From Psychrobacter sp. MF31 (GTDB lineage: Bacteria; Pseudomonadota; Gammaproteobacteria; Pseudomonadales; Moraxellaceae), in NCBI RefSeq assembly GCF_012847335.1, contig NZ_JABBDX010000001.1:713270-777269 (forward strand): a stretch of 64,000 nucleotides of DNA, in the 5' to 3' direction. The translations under genes were made by a program, and so were the position numbers. The notes beneath the pieces are model-generated. The model was not told the DNA's origin. It made no database searches and saw only the letters and a list, made by a program, of their open reading frames with translations. Positions 1 through 9,026 of the stretch are shown in pieces (position 1 is the first letter of the stretch; every line of letters starts with the position of its first letter).

Positions 1-589
1 CTTCAAAGTCTGCGTTTTGGTTATCACGCTCAAGCTGAGTTAGCCGTCTTTGAGCGCGAGCTTGCGCACTTGCGGTCAAAAATATCTTCACTTCGGCATC
101 CGGAAACACCACCGTTCCCATATCGCGACCATCGGCAACCAGTCCTGATCGCATTGCCATATCTTGCTGAAGCTTTAGTAGCGCCGCCCGAACCTTTGGA
201 AATACGGCAACTTGAGAAGCATAACCGCCGACCGTTTCATTGCGAACTTGATCACCAACTATTTCACCATTCACCACAATATCGACACGATTTGAAGCAT
301 TATTTGGTTCAAAGCTGATTTGCAAACTTTGAGTTAGACGTTCAAGCAAATCCTCATCGAGCTCAGCATTACTTTCATCGTTAATCAAGCCAGCTTCAAA
401 TGCTTTTAAGCCAACAATTCGGTAAAGCGCTCCTGAATCTAGCAGCTGATAGCCAAGCTCTTGCGCCAATCGCCATGCTGCTGTTCCCTTTCCCGCCCCA
501 CTTGGACCGTCAATGCAAATCACCGGAAAGCGTTTAGGTGATGATGAAAAAGCATTTAAAGGGGGCAAAGACATTGCACTTATAACCAT
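1..589 (-). CDS. cmk: Cytidylate kinase, C-terminus cut by window edge
   Basis: Phosphorylates CMP and dCMP with ATP in the cytoplasm for pyrimidine nucleotide supply. The P-loop GPSGAGKGT lies at about residues 28-36, and DGRDMGTVVFPDA, the conserved nucleotide-binding stretch of bacterial Cmk, lies further on. About 196 residues are visible and the window edge removes roughly the last 30. Two in-frame ATGs compete: 589 (used here) and 574, which gives MSLPPLNAF. Neither has a clear Shine-Dalgarno sequence. The gene follows ung-tadA on the same strand after about 145 bp, and that gap holds its own promoter-like extended -10 box. Identification is firm; only the start is uncertain. Confidence 0.93.
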   Translation of the reverse strand, partial: MVISAMSLPPLNAFSSSPKRFPVICIDGPSGAGKGTAAWRLAQELGYQLLDSGALYRIVGLKAFEAGLINDESNAELDEDLLERLTQSLQISFEPNNASNRVDIVVNGEIVGDQVRNETVGGYASQVAVFPKVRAALLKLQQDMAMRSGLVADGRDMGTVVFPDAEVKIFLTASAQARAQRRLTQLERDNQNADFE

Positions 590-660
590 TATTGATGACT
601 TAAGACCACAATTTTAGCAAAATCCGCTTCCGCTATATTTTCATAGTCAAATAGGGCAGT

Positions 661-669
661 ATTATAGCA
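661..669 (-). promoter_or_regulatory. Extended -10 promoter for cmk
   Basis: The minus strand reads TGC-TATAAT, a consensus extended -10 element, about 72 bp upstream of the cmk start. The -35 region is poor, as is usual for extended -10 promoters. Inferred from motif match only. Confidence 0.5.
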
Positions 670-733
670 AGAAAATATCGCAATCACTAGCGTTTAACGA
701 CAATTTTTCTTATTAAATCAGGGCAAATTTTGC

Positions 734-1279
734 TTAAGACTGTGCCGCTTTTTTTAAAAGTTTAGCTTGCTTACGTCTATTTTTAAAAAACTGCTGTAAC
801 ATTATCCGGCTTTGCTCAGCAAATAAACCGCTATTCACGAGCAACTGATGATTGTAAAAACTTTGTGTCGTCAAATCCATCTGACTGCCGACCATTCCGG
901 CGCGCGGCTCAAAGGTTGCAAACACAAGCCTTGCTACGCGAGCATGAATCAGCGCGCCAATGCACATGGTACAAGGCTCAAGCGTCACATAAAGGGTCGA
1001 ATTTGTTGGCAAGCGGTAGTTATTTAGCGCCTTACAAGCTGATCTTAACGCCACAATTTCAGCATGGGCGGTGGCGTCCGAATCTTGAATCGGCGCGTTA
1101 AAACCCTCGCCAATGACTTGATTATCATGAACAATGACAGCTCCTACCGGAACTTCACCAAGATTGGCGCCCAGCTTTGCCAACGTTAGCGCGCGCTGCA
1201 TCCAAATAATGTCATGACTTGACCAAAGCTTTTGCTCACTTAAATCATGGGGCTCATTGAAAGGCGATAATTTCATCAT
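734..1279 (-). CDS. tadA: tRNA-specific adenosine-34 deaminase TadA
   Basis: Deaminates adenosine 34 of tRNA-Arg(ACG) to inosine, allowing wobble decoding. The zinc and catalytic signature is intact: HAE at about residues 72-74 (His ligand and proton-shuttle Glu) and PCTMC at 102-106 (two Cys ligands). About 181 residues, slightly longer than the E. coli enzyme because of about 20 extra residues before the fold. The reading frame extends upstream to 1306, which would overlap ung by 23 bp. The ATG at 1279, four bases after the ung stop, gives a cleaner junction and is used here. No strong ribosome binding site favours either start. Probably co-transcribed with ung. Confidence 0.93.
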   Translation of the reverse strand: MMKLSPFNEPHDLSEQKLWSSHDIIWMQRALTLAKLGANLGEVPVGAVIVHDNQVIGEGFNAPIQDSDATAHAEIVALRSACKALNNYRLPTNSTLYVTLEPCTMCIGALIHARVARLVFATFEPRAGMVGSQMDLTTQSFYNHQLLVNSGLFAEQSRIMLQQFFKNRRKQAKLLKKAAQS

Positions 1280-1283
1280 CACG

Positions 1284-2024
1284 TTATTGCGGCAACTGCC
1301 AATCAATCGGCGTTTTTCCGTGTTGGATCAAATAATCATTGGTCTTAGAAAATGGCTTACTGCCAAAAAATCCGCCACGATTGGCAGCAAGGGGCGATGG
1401 ATGAACCGCTGTTAAAATTAAATGCTTATCGGTATTGATATACTTACCCTTTTTTTGCGCGTGACTGCCCCACAAAATAAATACGGTATGGTCGGTTTTT
1501 TCGTTGACCACATCAATAACTGCATCGGTAAATTGCTCCCAACCGATGTTCTTATGGCTGTTTGGGGTCGCTTCCAACACGCTCAATGAGCTGTTTAATA
1601 GCAACACGCCCTGCTTTGCCCAATAGGTCAAATCGCCATGCTTTGAGGGCGAAATGCCAATATCATCCGCCATTTCTTTTAATACGTTGTTGAGCGATGG
1701 CGGCTTTGGAATGGCTTTAGGAACGGAAAAAGACAGTCCCATGGCTTGACCGGCTTTATGATAAGGATCTTGACCTAAAATCACGACTTTAACTTTAGAT
1801 AAGGGCGTTAAATCAAACGCGTTAAACATCAAGTTTGCAGGTGGATAAATCGCCTCACCTCTTTGATAAGCGCTAGTTAAAAACGTACGAATATGATCCA
1901 TATTGCTTGAGGTCAGCTCCGCTGCCAGCGCTTCTTTCCAATCTTGCGGCAAGCGAACTTTATCTAGAATCGCTTGTTTTTCAGCATCCGTTTTTTCGTT
2001 ATTATTATTAAAAAGTGCAGTCAT
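1284..2024 (-). CDS. ung: Uracil-DNA glycosylase (family 1)
   Basis: Excises uracil from DNA as the first step of base excision repair. The family 1 water-activating motif GQDPYH is at residues 84-89 and the minor-groove-intercalating motif HPSPLA is near the C-terminus. Length, 246 residues, is normal. The frame opens at a GTG at 2030, but the ATG at 2024 lies five bases after an AGAGGTG ribosome binding site, so 2024 is chosen. tadA follows almost immediately downstream. Confidence 0.96.
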   Translation of the reverse strand: MTALFNNNNEKTDAEKQAILDKVRLPQDWKEALAAELTSSNMDHIRTFLTSAYQRGEAIYPPANLMFNAFDLTPLSKVKVVILGQDPYHKAGQAMGLSFSVPKAIPKPPSLNNVLKEMADDIGISPSKHGDLTYWAKQGVLLLNSSLSVLEATPNSHKNIGWEQFTDAVIDVVNEKTDHTVFILWGSHAQKKGKYINTDKHLILTAVHPSPLAANRGGFFGSKPFSKTNDYLIQHGKTPIDWQLPQ

Positions 2025-2063
2025 GATCACCTCTTATTTTGAGTAATTATTGGCATTGTATAA

Positions 2064-2091
2064 AAAAACGGCTACTGGCGTAACCGTTTTT
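2064..2091 (-). terminator. Intrinsic terminator of clpA
   Basis: A 10-bp stem (AAACGGTTAC with one G-U pair) and a 4-nt loop, followed on the minus strand by a run of seven T. It sits just beyond the clpA stop codon and separates clpA from ung. Confidence 0.75.
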
Positions 2092-2107
2092 AATAATAGG
2101 GAAAGAG

Positions 2108-4615
2108 TTAAGCTAAAGATTCAGAATCCGAATGCGGCTCATGAGTTTCAACCACCGTCAAAATGATCCTGCTGTCTTTTGAGCCGCGCTCGCCTTGATT
2201 GTTATTACTGGTATTATCATCACTTGGTGCAAGCGTTAAGTGAACAACGCCACCATTGACCAAATCCCCAAACAAAATCATACTTGCCAGCGGTTTTTTG
2301 ATCTCATCTTGGATCAAGCGCTGCATCGGTCGCGCGCCCATCAAGCGATCATAGCCTTTATCAGCTAAGTAGTCGCGAACGTCATCATCAATCTCAAGGA
2401 CGACTTGCTTGTCATCAAGCTGGGCTTGAAGCTCAACCAAGAACTTATCAACCACTGAAATAACCACTGTTTTATCAAGCGGATTAAAGTGGATGATCGC
2501 GTCTAAGCGGTTGCGAAACTCAGGGGTAAATACCCGTTTTAGCGCTTCGGTATTGTCGCGGCTGTGATCTTGATGAGTAAAGCCCATTGAGGATCGGCTG
2601 ATACTTTCTGCGCCCACGTTGGTAGTCATAATCAAAATTACATGCTTAAAGCTGGCTACCCGACCGTTATTGTCAGTAAGCGTTCCATGATCCATCACTT
2701 GCAATAGGAGGTTAAAAACGTCCGGATGCGCTTTTTCAATTTCATCAAGAAGCAGTACGCAGTGCGGATGCTGATTGATTTTTTCAGTCAAAAGCCCGCC
2801 TTGATCAAAGCCCACATACCCTGGAGGCGCACCAATCAATCGCGAGGCGGTATGAGCTTCCATGTACTCTGACATATCAAAGCGAACCAGCTCAGCACCT
2901 AAAAGGCTTGCCAGCTGCTGTGACACTTCCGTTTTACCAACGCCAGTAGGTCCTGCAAACATAAATGAGCCAATTGGTTTATCCGGTGCCTTAAGTCCCG
3001 CTCTTGATAGTTTAATGGCATCGGCAAGGGTGCTAATTGCCTCATCTTGACCAAAGACCAAGCGTTTTAAATCACGCTCTAAATGCTCAAGAATTCCCTT
3101 ATCATCGCTTGAGACCGTTTTTGGTGGAATCCTTGCAAGTTTGGCAACAATGGCTTCAATATCGGTGACCCCAATAACCACAGGCGCTTTTTTGCCTTTG
3201 GCTTTATTTTTGGTTTTACCTGAGGCTTTGATATTAGTCGTTTCAGAAATAATATCGGTTTCAGAGGCTTCTTCTTTATCAAAATCAATTGCTTGATCTT
3301 CAACATCAACGGTTTCTTCGCCAAGATCTGCAAGTAACTCATTTTCAGCATTAATATCACCAACATCAGGGATCACACCAAGACGTTTATAAGCTCCAGC
3401 TTCATCAATCACATCAATGGCTTTATCTGGTAAAAAACGCTCATGAACGTGCTTTGCGGACAGTTGAACCGCACTCACCAATGCCTCATCGGTATATTCC
3501 ACATTATGAAACTCCTCATAACGTGATTTTAAACCGCGAAGAATGTCGATGCTGTCTTCAATACTTGGCTCTTTGATATCGATTTTTTGGAATCGGCGCG
3601 ATAACGCATGATCTTTTTCAAAAACTTGCCGATATTCGGTAAAAGTTGTTGAGCCAACGCAGCGCAGCTCGCCATTTGCCAAGGCAGGCTTGATCAAATT
3701 TGACACGTCCATGTTACTGCTCATGGAAGACCCTGCCCCAATGATCATGTGAATCTCATCGATAAACAAGATAGCATTGGGCTTTTGTTTTAAGGCATCA
3801 AGCAAAGACTTCATGCGCTTTTCAAAATCACCGCGATATTTGGTTCCGGCAATGAGCGCGCCGATATCAAGGCTATAAATCACGCAGCCGCTTAATGGTT
3901 TTGGCGCTTTGTCATTGATGATCAACCAAGCTAAACCTTCAGCAATCGAAGTTTTACCCACGCCCGGCTCACCGACCAACAGCGGATTATTTTTACGGCG
4001 TCGGCAAAGTACCTGAGCGGTTCGCTCAATTTCAGGACCACGACCAATCAATGGGTCGGTTTTACCTTCCGCAGCGCGCTGGTTTAAGTTGGTGGCAAAT
4101 TCAGTCAGTGGGTCTTTACCACCTTTGTCAGAAACGGCTCGGCGCTCGCCACTCATCGGTCGCGGCGGCTCTGAGCTGTCCGTTTTTCCCTGACCATGCG
4201 ATAAGTATTGGGTCAATTCAAGGCGGCTAATGCCTTGTTTTTTAAGCAAATAAACTGCGTAAGTATCATGCTCTGAGAACATCGAGACCAAAATATCTGA
4301 GCCTTCGACCAAACGCCCACCGCCAATCGACTGAACATGAAAGATCGCCCGCTGCAAAATGCGATCAAAGCTTTGGGTTGGCTGTGGTGACTGCTCCATA
4401 TCTGCATCAATGGTTGGCGTATGCTTATTGATATACGCCTCAAGCTCTGATCGCAGGCTTGAAATATTAGCATTACAAGCGGTCAGCGTATTTGCCGCAT
4501 GAGTGTTCTCTAAAAGCGCCAACAGCAAGTGCTCAACGGTCAAATATTCATGCGACTTTTGGCGCGCAAGCGTCATGGCTAAACGTAAGGAGACTTCAAG
4601 ATGACGACTTAACAT
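2108..4615 (-). CDS. clpA: ATP-dependent Clp protease ATP-binding subunit ClpA
   Basis: AAA+ unfoldase that feeds substrates to ClpP. Order: Clp N-domain about 1-145; first AAA module with Walker [10 protein letters not shown] (about 215-223) and Walker B FIDEIH (about 284-289); second module with GPTGVGKTE and [11 protein letters not shown]-terminal D2-small domain. In the ClpP-docking loop position, where E. coli has IGL, this protein has MGF followed by THQD. At 835 residues it is about 75 longer than E. coli ClpA, mainly from an acidic then lysine-rich insertion at about 418-476, between the first AAA module and the D2 lead-in. A ribosome binding site (AGGAA) precedes the ATG. Its adaptor gene clpS lies upstream on the same strand. 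Confidence 0.97.
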   Translation of the reverse strand: MLSRHLEVSLRLAMTLARQKSHEYLTVEHLLLALLENTHAANTLTACNANISSLRSELEAYINKHTPTIDADMEQSPQPTQSFDRILQRAIFHVQSIGGGRLVEGSDILVSMFSEHDTYAVYLLKKQGISRLELTQYLSHGQGKTDSSEPPRPMSGERRAVSDKGGKDPLTEFATNLNQRAAEGKTDPLIGRGPEIERTAQVLCRRRKNNPLLVGEPGVGKTSIAEGLAWLIINDKAPKPLSGCVIYSLDIGALIAGTKYRGDFEKRMKSLLDALKQKPNAILFIDEIHMIIGAGSSMSSNMDVSNLIKPALANGELRCVGSTTFTEYRQVFEKDHALSRRFQKIDIKEPSIEDSIDILRGLKSRYEEFHNVEYTDEALVSAVQLSAKHVHERFLPDKAIDVIDEAGAYKRLGVIPDVGDINAENELLADLGEETVDVEDQAIDFDKEEASETDIISETTNIKASGKTKNKAKGKKAPVVIGVTDIEAIVAKLARIPPKTVSSDDKGILEHLERDLKRLVFGQDEAISTLADAIKLSRAGLKAPDKPIGSFMFAGPTGVGKTEVSQQLASLLGAELVRFDMSEYMEAHTASRLIGAPPGYVGFDQGGLLTEKINQHPHCVLLLDEIEKAHPDVFNLLLQVMDHGTLTDNNGRVASFKHVILIMTTNVGAESISRSSMGFTHQDHSRDNTEALKRVFTPEFRNRLDAIIHFNPLDKTVVISVVDKFLVELQAQLDDKQVVLEIDDDVRDYLADKGYDRLMGARPMQRLIQDEIKKPLASMILFGDLVNGGVVHLTLAPSDDNTSNNNQGERGSKDSRIILTVVETHEPHSDSESLA

Positions 4616-4919
4616 AGCGAATTCCTATGGTTTGTTCCTATTGCCATCATGACTCCGGCGTTACTGGCAGTCAGGATAACTATAAAATATTTTTATTAAT
4701 AATAAGTGATTTTTAGTCATTGGGTTGATTATCATCACACCATGATAATCACTTGGAGTCAATCAATTAACCGCTGCTAAAATGTATCAAAGATTTTAAT
4801 GAAAGGAATTTTGATGCTGACTGGTTTAAAAACAACAGCCAATGACCGCAATAGGAGTGGATCAGTAATATCCTTTATATAAGGAATAAGATTTAAAAAT
4901 CAAGTTAGGGAATGCGCAA
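4616..4919 (-). other. clpS-clpA intergenic region with inverted repeat
   Basis: About 300 bp without a gene between clpS and clpA. The only structure seen is a perfect inverted repeat at 4727-4750, GATTATCAT and ATGATAATC separated by 6 bases. It has no T-run on either side, so it looks more like an operator or an mRNA hairpin than a terminator. The rest is AT-rich leader sequence that probably holds a clpA promoter, with no clear -35/-10 pair recognised. Confidence 0.45.
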
Positions 4920-5396
4920 TTATTCGCCTTGATGCGGCTCAATTTGAGTCAGTAGTGGATAGCCTTCACGGTGAGCGGCGCTATTGACCTTTTTGGCTTT
5001 AGTTTCTGCGATGTCTTTGGGATAAATGCCAGCAATGCCTTTGCCATTATTATGAACGGTCAGCATAATTTCCACCGCGGTTTCAATCGAGTGGCGAAAT
5101 TCTGATTGTAAAATATAAACCACAAATTCCATCGGCGTATAGTTGTCATTATACATCACCACCGCGTACATAGGCGGCTTGGCAATTTCAGGCTCCGCCA
5201 CCATCACATCAGATTGCGGGGTCGATTGCGGCGCACTTTCTTCATGGGCGCGCGGAAAATTGGGAAAATAAGGCGCACTGATTGGCGCGTTCGGCAGATG
5301 CCAATCGCAAACGATCGGCTCAACAGAATCGATCATCGATTGGCAATCTTTTTGGTTAGACTTAATAAAACAAGGTTGGATTCGCGTCATTTGCAT
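4920..5396 (-). CDS. clpS: ATP-dependent Clp protease adaptor ClpS
   Basis: Adaptor that binds N-degron substrates and delivers them to ClpA. The C-terminal ~85 residues are a full ClpS domain: YNDNYTPMEFVVYIL (the NDDYTPMEFV-type motif), then MLTVHNNGKG with the conserved His, and a basic ETKAKKV segment. The N-terminal ~70 residues are an unusual extension rich in Pro and Ser with no recognisable domain; E. coli ClpS is 106 residues against 158 here. Later in-frame ATGs (for example 5336, giving MIDSVEP) could be the true start, and none has a convincing ribosome binding site. The neighbouring clpA confirms the role. Confidence 0.92.
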   Translation of the reverse strand: MQMTRIQPCFIKSNQKDCQSMIDSVEPIVCDWHLPNAPISAPYFPNFPRAHEESAPQSTPQSDVMVAEPEIAKPPMYAVVMYNDNYTPMEFVVYILQSEFRHSIETAVEIMLTVHNNGKGIAGIYPKDIAETKAKKVNSAAHREGYPLLTQIEPHQGE

Positions 5397-5459
5397 AAGA
5401 GTGAATTCAAATATTTTAATTAAAATTTTGCTTTAACGTTAAAAAGCATGCTTAAAATA

Positions 5460-5486
5460 AAGATGACCCTTTAATGGGGTCATTTT
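5460..5486 (-). terminator. Intrinsic terminator
   Basis: Hairpin ATGACCC with a 6-nt loop and GGGTCAT, flanked by A-runs on one side and T-runs on the other. It lies just after the stop of the coiled-coil membrane protein (5515) and upstream of clpS. Confidence 0.65.
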
Positions 5487-5514
5487 TGCAAAAATTAAGA
5501 GCGCCCAATCATTA

Positions 5515-6444
5515 TTATTCAGATTTTTTAATCGCACTGGCTTTATTTGCTTTGACTTTAACGTCCTCATTGACGATCGGACTTTCATCCGGATCCCCCA
5601 AATCAAGCAGCGATAGCGGCATATTATCAACCATATCGCCAAGTCGCCAATCATAAAGCTGCTCGACTTCTTGCTTTCCAGATTCAAGAGTCAGCTTCAC
5701 TTGCAGTGGCTTGAAGCCTTTTGGCATCACAAAGCGACCGCGAATACGAACAATACCTTGAATCGTATAGCTTGGCGGATCAAGGGGCACTTCTACAAAG
5801 TTATCCTTATCCTGAAGCGTTAAGGTGACTTTTAAATCTTTAGCTTTGCCATCATCGCTCAACATGCCCACATCAAAACCATATTCAAAGGCATTTTCAG
5901 GAAGCGGCTCAATTTTTGCGCCTAAGACTTGAAGCGGCATACCGCCTTTTTCAGAAATCAGCTGGGCATAAATGTCATTGAGCTGCATGACTTGCTTATT
6001 TTCAACTTTAAGCGCTTGTTGAGCTTGGCGCAATTCATCCAAATTGGCAAGGCTAATTGCCAGCTCTTGCTTAGAAGTTTCGACTTGGTTGGTCAAAACC
6101 TTGTTGCTAATTTGCAAGTCTTTGAGAGTTTTGGCGTTCTGCTCACTGCTGCTAACCGCTTTTTGCGTCTCTTCTTTGATCGCATGATAGCCGCGCTGAT
6201 AGCCAATTTTATGACCTAGCAGTAGCGCCACCACGGCACTAACCAACACAGCAACGGCAAATAATGCAAATAGTCCCGTTCCTGCCCCGCGCTGACGGCT
6301 AAACGGCAACGCCAAGTTTGCGTCCAGAGTCTCATTTAACAACGGCTGATAAGATGGCGTAGGCTTTGATAGGGAGGTCACCGGCAAATTGCGCGGCGGC
6401 AAATTTTGCGAGCATTGCAGGTGGGAGTCAGTCTTAACACGCAT
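5515..6444 (-). CDS. Single-pass membrane protein with coiled coil (DUF6776-like)
   Basis: Function unknown. 309 residues: a cytoplasmic N-terminus of about 55 residues; one strongly hydrophobic membrane segment at about 57-80 (GLFALFAVAVLVSAVVALLL); a predicted coiled coil at about 90-155; and a C-terminal beta-rich domain containing YTIQGIVRIRGRFVMPKGF. This layout resembles the DUF6776 family of gammaproteobacteria, which is the basis for the name; that match is from recall. It has its own promoter (6583-6611) and terminator, so it is probably a single-gene unit. Confidence 0.7.
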   Translation of the reverse strand: MRVKTDSHLQCSQNLPPRNLPVTSLSKPTPSYQPLLNETLDANLALPFSRQRGAGTGLFALFAVAVLVSAVVALLLGHKIGYQRGYHAIKEETQKAVSSSEQNAKTLKDLQISNKVLTNQVETSKQELAISLANLDELRQAQQALKVENKQVMQLNDIYAQLISEKGGMPLQVLGAKIEPLPENAFEYGFDVGMLSDDGKAKDLKVTLTLQDKDNFVEVPLDPPSYTIQGIVRIRGRFVMPKGFKPLQVKLTLESGKQEVEQLYDWRLGDMVDNMPLSLLDLGDPDESPIVNEDVKVKANKASAIKKSE

Positions 6445-6582
6445 CTTAGCAGCATCTCATAACAGAAAAAGGCGAGACATTATAACGGAAATTAGCATCA
6501 ATACCTAGCCGCGCCCTGTAATCATGCCAAACGTCGCAGCAAGGATTCTGTGATAAGTAAAAGTTATCATTCTCAACTGGCT

Positions 6583-6611
6583 ATTATAACATCTTATGGA
6601 TTGCAGGTTAA
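6583..6611 (-). promoter_or_regulatory. Sigma-70-type promoter
   Basis: On the minus strand, TTAACC (4/6 to the -35 consensus), a 17-bp spacer and a perfect TATAAT. It lies about 140 bp upstream of the membrane coiled-coil gene ending at 5515. Confidence 0.55.
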
Positions 6612-6657
6612 CCTTAAAATTTTAAGCCCAACCCTTTATCATCGTCAAAATCAAGTA

Positions 6658-7725
6658 TTAAGGCACAATCGGCGCAAAATCTAATCCAAGCGTTTCATCC
6701 AAACCAAACATGACGTTCATATTTTGTACTGCTTGACCGGCAGCGCCTTTCACAAGATTGTCTTGAACCACAAGAATGGTTAAATCCGCGCGAGCGTTAT
6801 CTTGATGAACGGCGATTCGTAAACGGTTGCTTGCGCGAACGCTTCTGGTATCTGGAAAACTTCCCTTTGGCAGCACATCAATAAAGAACTCATCCTGATA
6901 GCTTTTTTCAAACTCAGCTTGCCAATCAATTTTAGTACCTGCATCAGTCAATTCTAAATGAATCGAGCTGAACATCCCGCGGATCATTGGCACCAAATGC
7001 GGCAAAAAGCGAATGTCATGGTCAAACTGACTGGCAAGGATGTCATTAACCCCTTGCTCAATCTCTGGCAAATGACGATGACCTGCCACGCCATAAGCGG
7101 CAAAATTGTCTGAAGTTTCGGCAAAATTAAGCGACAGCTTGCCTTGACGACCTGCCCCTGAAACGCCCGACTTGGCATCAATGACAATGCGCTTGGCGAT
7201 AAGCTGTTCCGCGCGGGCATTTTGTAAGTTGATAATGGGTTTTAGTCCCAAAATTGCTGTGGTCGGATAGCAGCCCGGATTACCAACCACCAACGCTTGA
7301 GCAATGGTATCGCGAGAAACTTCAGGAAGACCATAAACGGCAGATTTTAGCAGTTCAGGGCAAGCATGGGGCTGCTGATACCAGTGCTCAAAATCGCTTA
7401 ACGACTGCAAGCGAAAATCAGCTGCCAAATCAATCACTTTTACGCCAGCTTTGATCAATGCTTCAGCTTGCTTCATAGCAACACCATGCGGGGTTGCAAA
7501 AAATACCACATCGCAGTCTTGAAGCTTGAATAGCGTGTCATCGCCCAAATCGCTAAAAATGATCTCTGAAACACCGCGAAGACTTGGGAAAATGCTGTCC
7601 GCGCGAGTTCCTGCTTCACTTCTTGAGGTGAGCAGCTCAAGGCTTACTTTTGGGTGAGCCGATAGCAGCCGGATAAGCTCGACTCCGGTATAGCCAGTGC
7701 CGCCGACGATCGCCGCTTTAATCAT
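6658..7725 (-). CDS. argC: N-acetyl-gamma-glutamyl-phosphate reductase
   Basis: NADPH-dependent reduction of N-acetylglutamyl phosphate to the semialdehyde, third step of arginine synthesis. A Rossmann motif GGTGYTG is at residues 8-14. The catalytic Cys is in GNPGCYPT (about residue 152) and HRHLPEIEQ carries the conserved His. 355 residues, typical of the type 1 enzyme. The ribosome binding site AAGGATG precedes the ATG at 7725. It follows hemE on the same strand after about 70 bp, an unrelated pathway, so co-transcription is possible but not a functional link. Confidence 0.97.
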   Translation of the reverse strand: MIKAAIVGGTGYTGVELIRLLSAHPKVSLELLTSRSEAGTRADSIFPSLRGVSEIIFSDLGDDTLFKLQDCDVVFFATPHGVAMKQAEALIKAGVKVIDLAADFRLQSLSDFEHWYQQPHACPELLKSAVYGLPEVSRDTIAQALVVGNPGCYPTTAILGLKPIINLQNARAEQLIAKRIVIDAKSGVSGAGRQGKLSLNFAETSDNFAAYGVAGHRHLPEIEQGVNDILASQFDHDIRFLPHLVPMIRGMFSSIHLELTDAGTKIDWQAEFEKSYQDEFFIDVLPKGSFPDTRSVRASNRLRIAVHQDNARADLTILVVQDNLVKGAAGQAVQNMNVMFGLDETLGLDFAPIVP

Positions 7726-7797
7726 AAGTCATCCTTAATTTATTATTTTAATTGAGCATAAGCCCTAATCGTTAAACCAATTAAATTTGCAAGCCTG

Positions 7798-8943
7798 TTA
7801 AATTTGATAGTTATGCACCGCATCAATAAAGACTTTGGCGTTTTCAGGGTCAACCCATTGGGTGATGCCGTGACCTAAATTGGCAACATAACCGGTTTTA
7901 TCGCCAAGTGCATAAGCGCTATCAAGCATGGCTGTGACTTCGCGGCTGATCGTTTCTTTTGAGCCGTAAAGGGTGGCAGGATCAAGGTTGCCTTGGATGG
8001 CTTTTGGTCGTTGCAATTTTTTATGCGTTTTGGTCAATTGGCGCTGGCTGTCAATCAGCACTTGGCGCGCGCGATCAAGCGGCATCGTCCAATCAAGCCC
8101 CAACGCATCCGCCTCGCTATCGGCTTGAATATCAAGCCATAATCCACCGCCTTTGGTAAATAAAACTACCGGAACCGTAGGATGACGCGCTTTTAGTTCT
8201 GCCACAATGCGCTTGTTATAAGCGTGGGAAAATTCAACAAACTGCCGATGACCAAGTGCCCCGCCCCAACTGTCAAAAATCTGAACCACTTGAGCGCCGG
8301 CATGAATTTGTGCGTCTAAATAATCAGTAACAGCAACGGTCAATTTATCCAGCAGCTGATGCAAAAATTCAGGCTTGCTATAAAGCAGCCCTTTGGTATA
8401 GCGATAATCTTTTGAGCTGCCGCCCTCTACCATATAAGTGGCAAGCGTCCAAGGGCTTCCTGAAAAGCCAAATAGCGGCACTTGACCATTGAGCGCTTTT
8501 CGAATACTGGTCACCGCCCGCATCACATAATCAAGCGAATCATTGACATCCAAAACCGGAAGCTGCTCTAAATCCGACTGCGTGCGAACCGTATATTTAA
8601 ATTTAGGACCTTCACCGGTTTCAAAATAAAGCCCAAGCCCCATCGCATCAGGAATGGTTAAAATATCGCTAAATAAGATCGCTGCATCCAAATCATAACG
8701 GCGCAGCGGCTGCAAAGTAACTTCAGTGGCGCGAGCCGTATCTTTACAAAGGCTTAAAAAATCGCCCGCTTCGGCGCGAGTGGCTTTATATTCTGGTAAA
8801 TAACGACCGGCTTGGCGCATCATCCAAACTGGCGTGGTATCGACCGGCTCAAAGCGCAGTGCTCGCAGCAATCGGTCATTTTTTAGCGGGGCAAAATTAT
8901 GCTTTGGGGCAGTATCGTTAGCATTAGAGTCAGTGGCGCTCAT
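7798..8943 (-). CDS. hemE: Uroporphyrinogen decarboxylase
   Basis: Decarboxylates the four acetate side chains of uroporphyrinogen III to give coproporphyrinogen III in haem synthesis. The N-terminal signature [15 protein letters not shown] and the later [16 protein letters not shown] and YVANLGHGI blocks are all present. 381 residues from the ATG at 8943, which has a GGAG ribosome binding site eight bases upstream. The frame opens further up at a TTG (8967), which is less likely. It lies between proB (upstream) and argC (downstream) on the same strand. Confidence 0.97.
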   Translation of the reverse strand: MSATDSNANDTAPKHNFAPLKNDRLLRALRFEPVDTTPVWMMRQAGRYLPEYKATRAEAGDFLSLCKDTARATEVTLQPLRRYDLDAAILFSDILTIPDAMGLGLYFETGEGPKFKYTVRTQSDLEQLPVLDVNDSLDYVMRAVTSIRKALNGQVPLFGFSGSPWTLATYMVEGGSSKDYRYTKGLLYSKPEFLHQLLDKLTVAVTDYLDAQIHAGAQVVQIFDSWGGALGHRQFVEFSHAYNKRIVAELKARHPTVPVVLFTKGGGLWLDIQADSEADALGLDWTMPLDRARQVLIDSQRQLTKTHKKLQRPKAIQGNLDPATLYGSKETISREVTAMLDSAYALGDKTGYVANLGHGITQWVDPENAKVFIDAVHNYQI

Positions 8944-9026
8944 GGCAAGCTCTCCAAAAGGACGCAAAATCCGTCGTTTTTATCATCAATTAAACTATCA
9001 AATCACTTACAGCAAAAAAATAAAGG

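Noticed and set aside
3079-3366. Lysine-rich 95-residue frame on the minus strand
   Set aside because: It is a shadow in another frame of the clpA linker insertion; the clpA frame runs through with intact AAA motifs on both sides.
4727-4750. Fur box between clpS and clpA
   Set aside because: The half-sites GATTATCAT and ATGATAATC are in the wrong orientation and spacing for the Fur 7-1-7 consensus.
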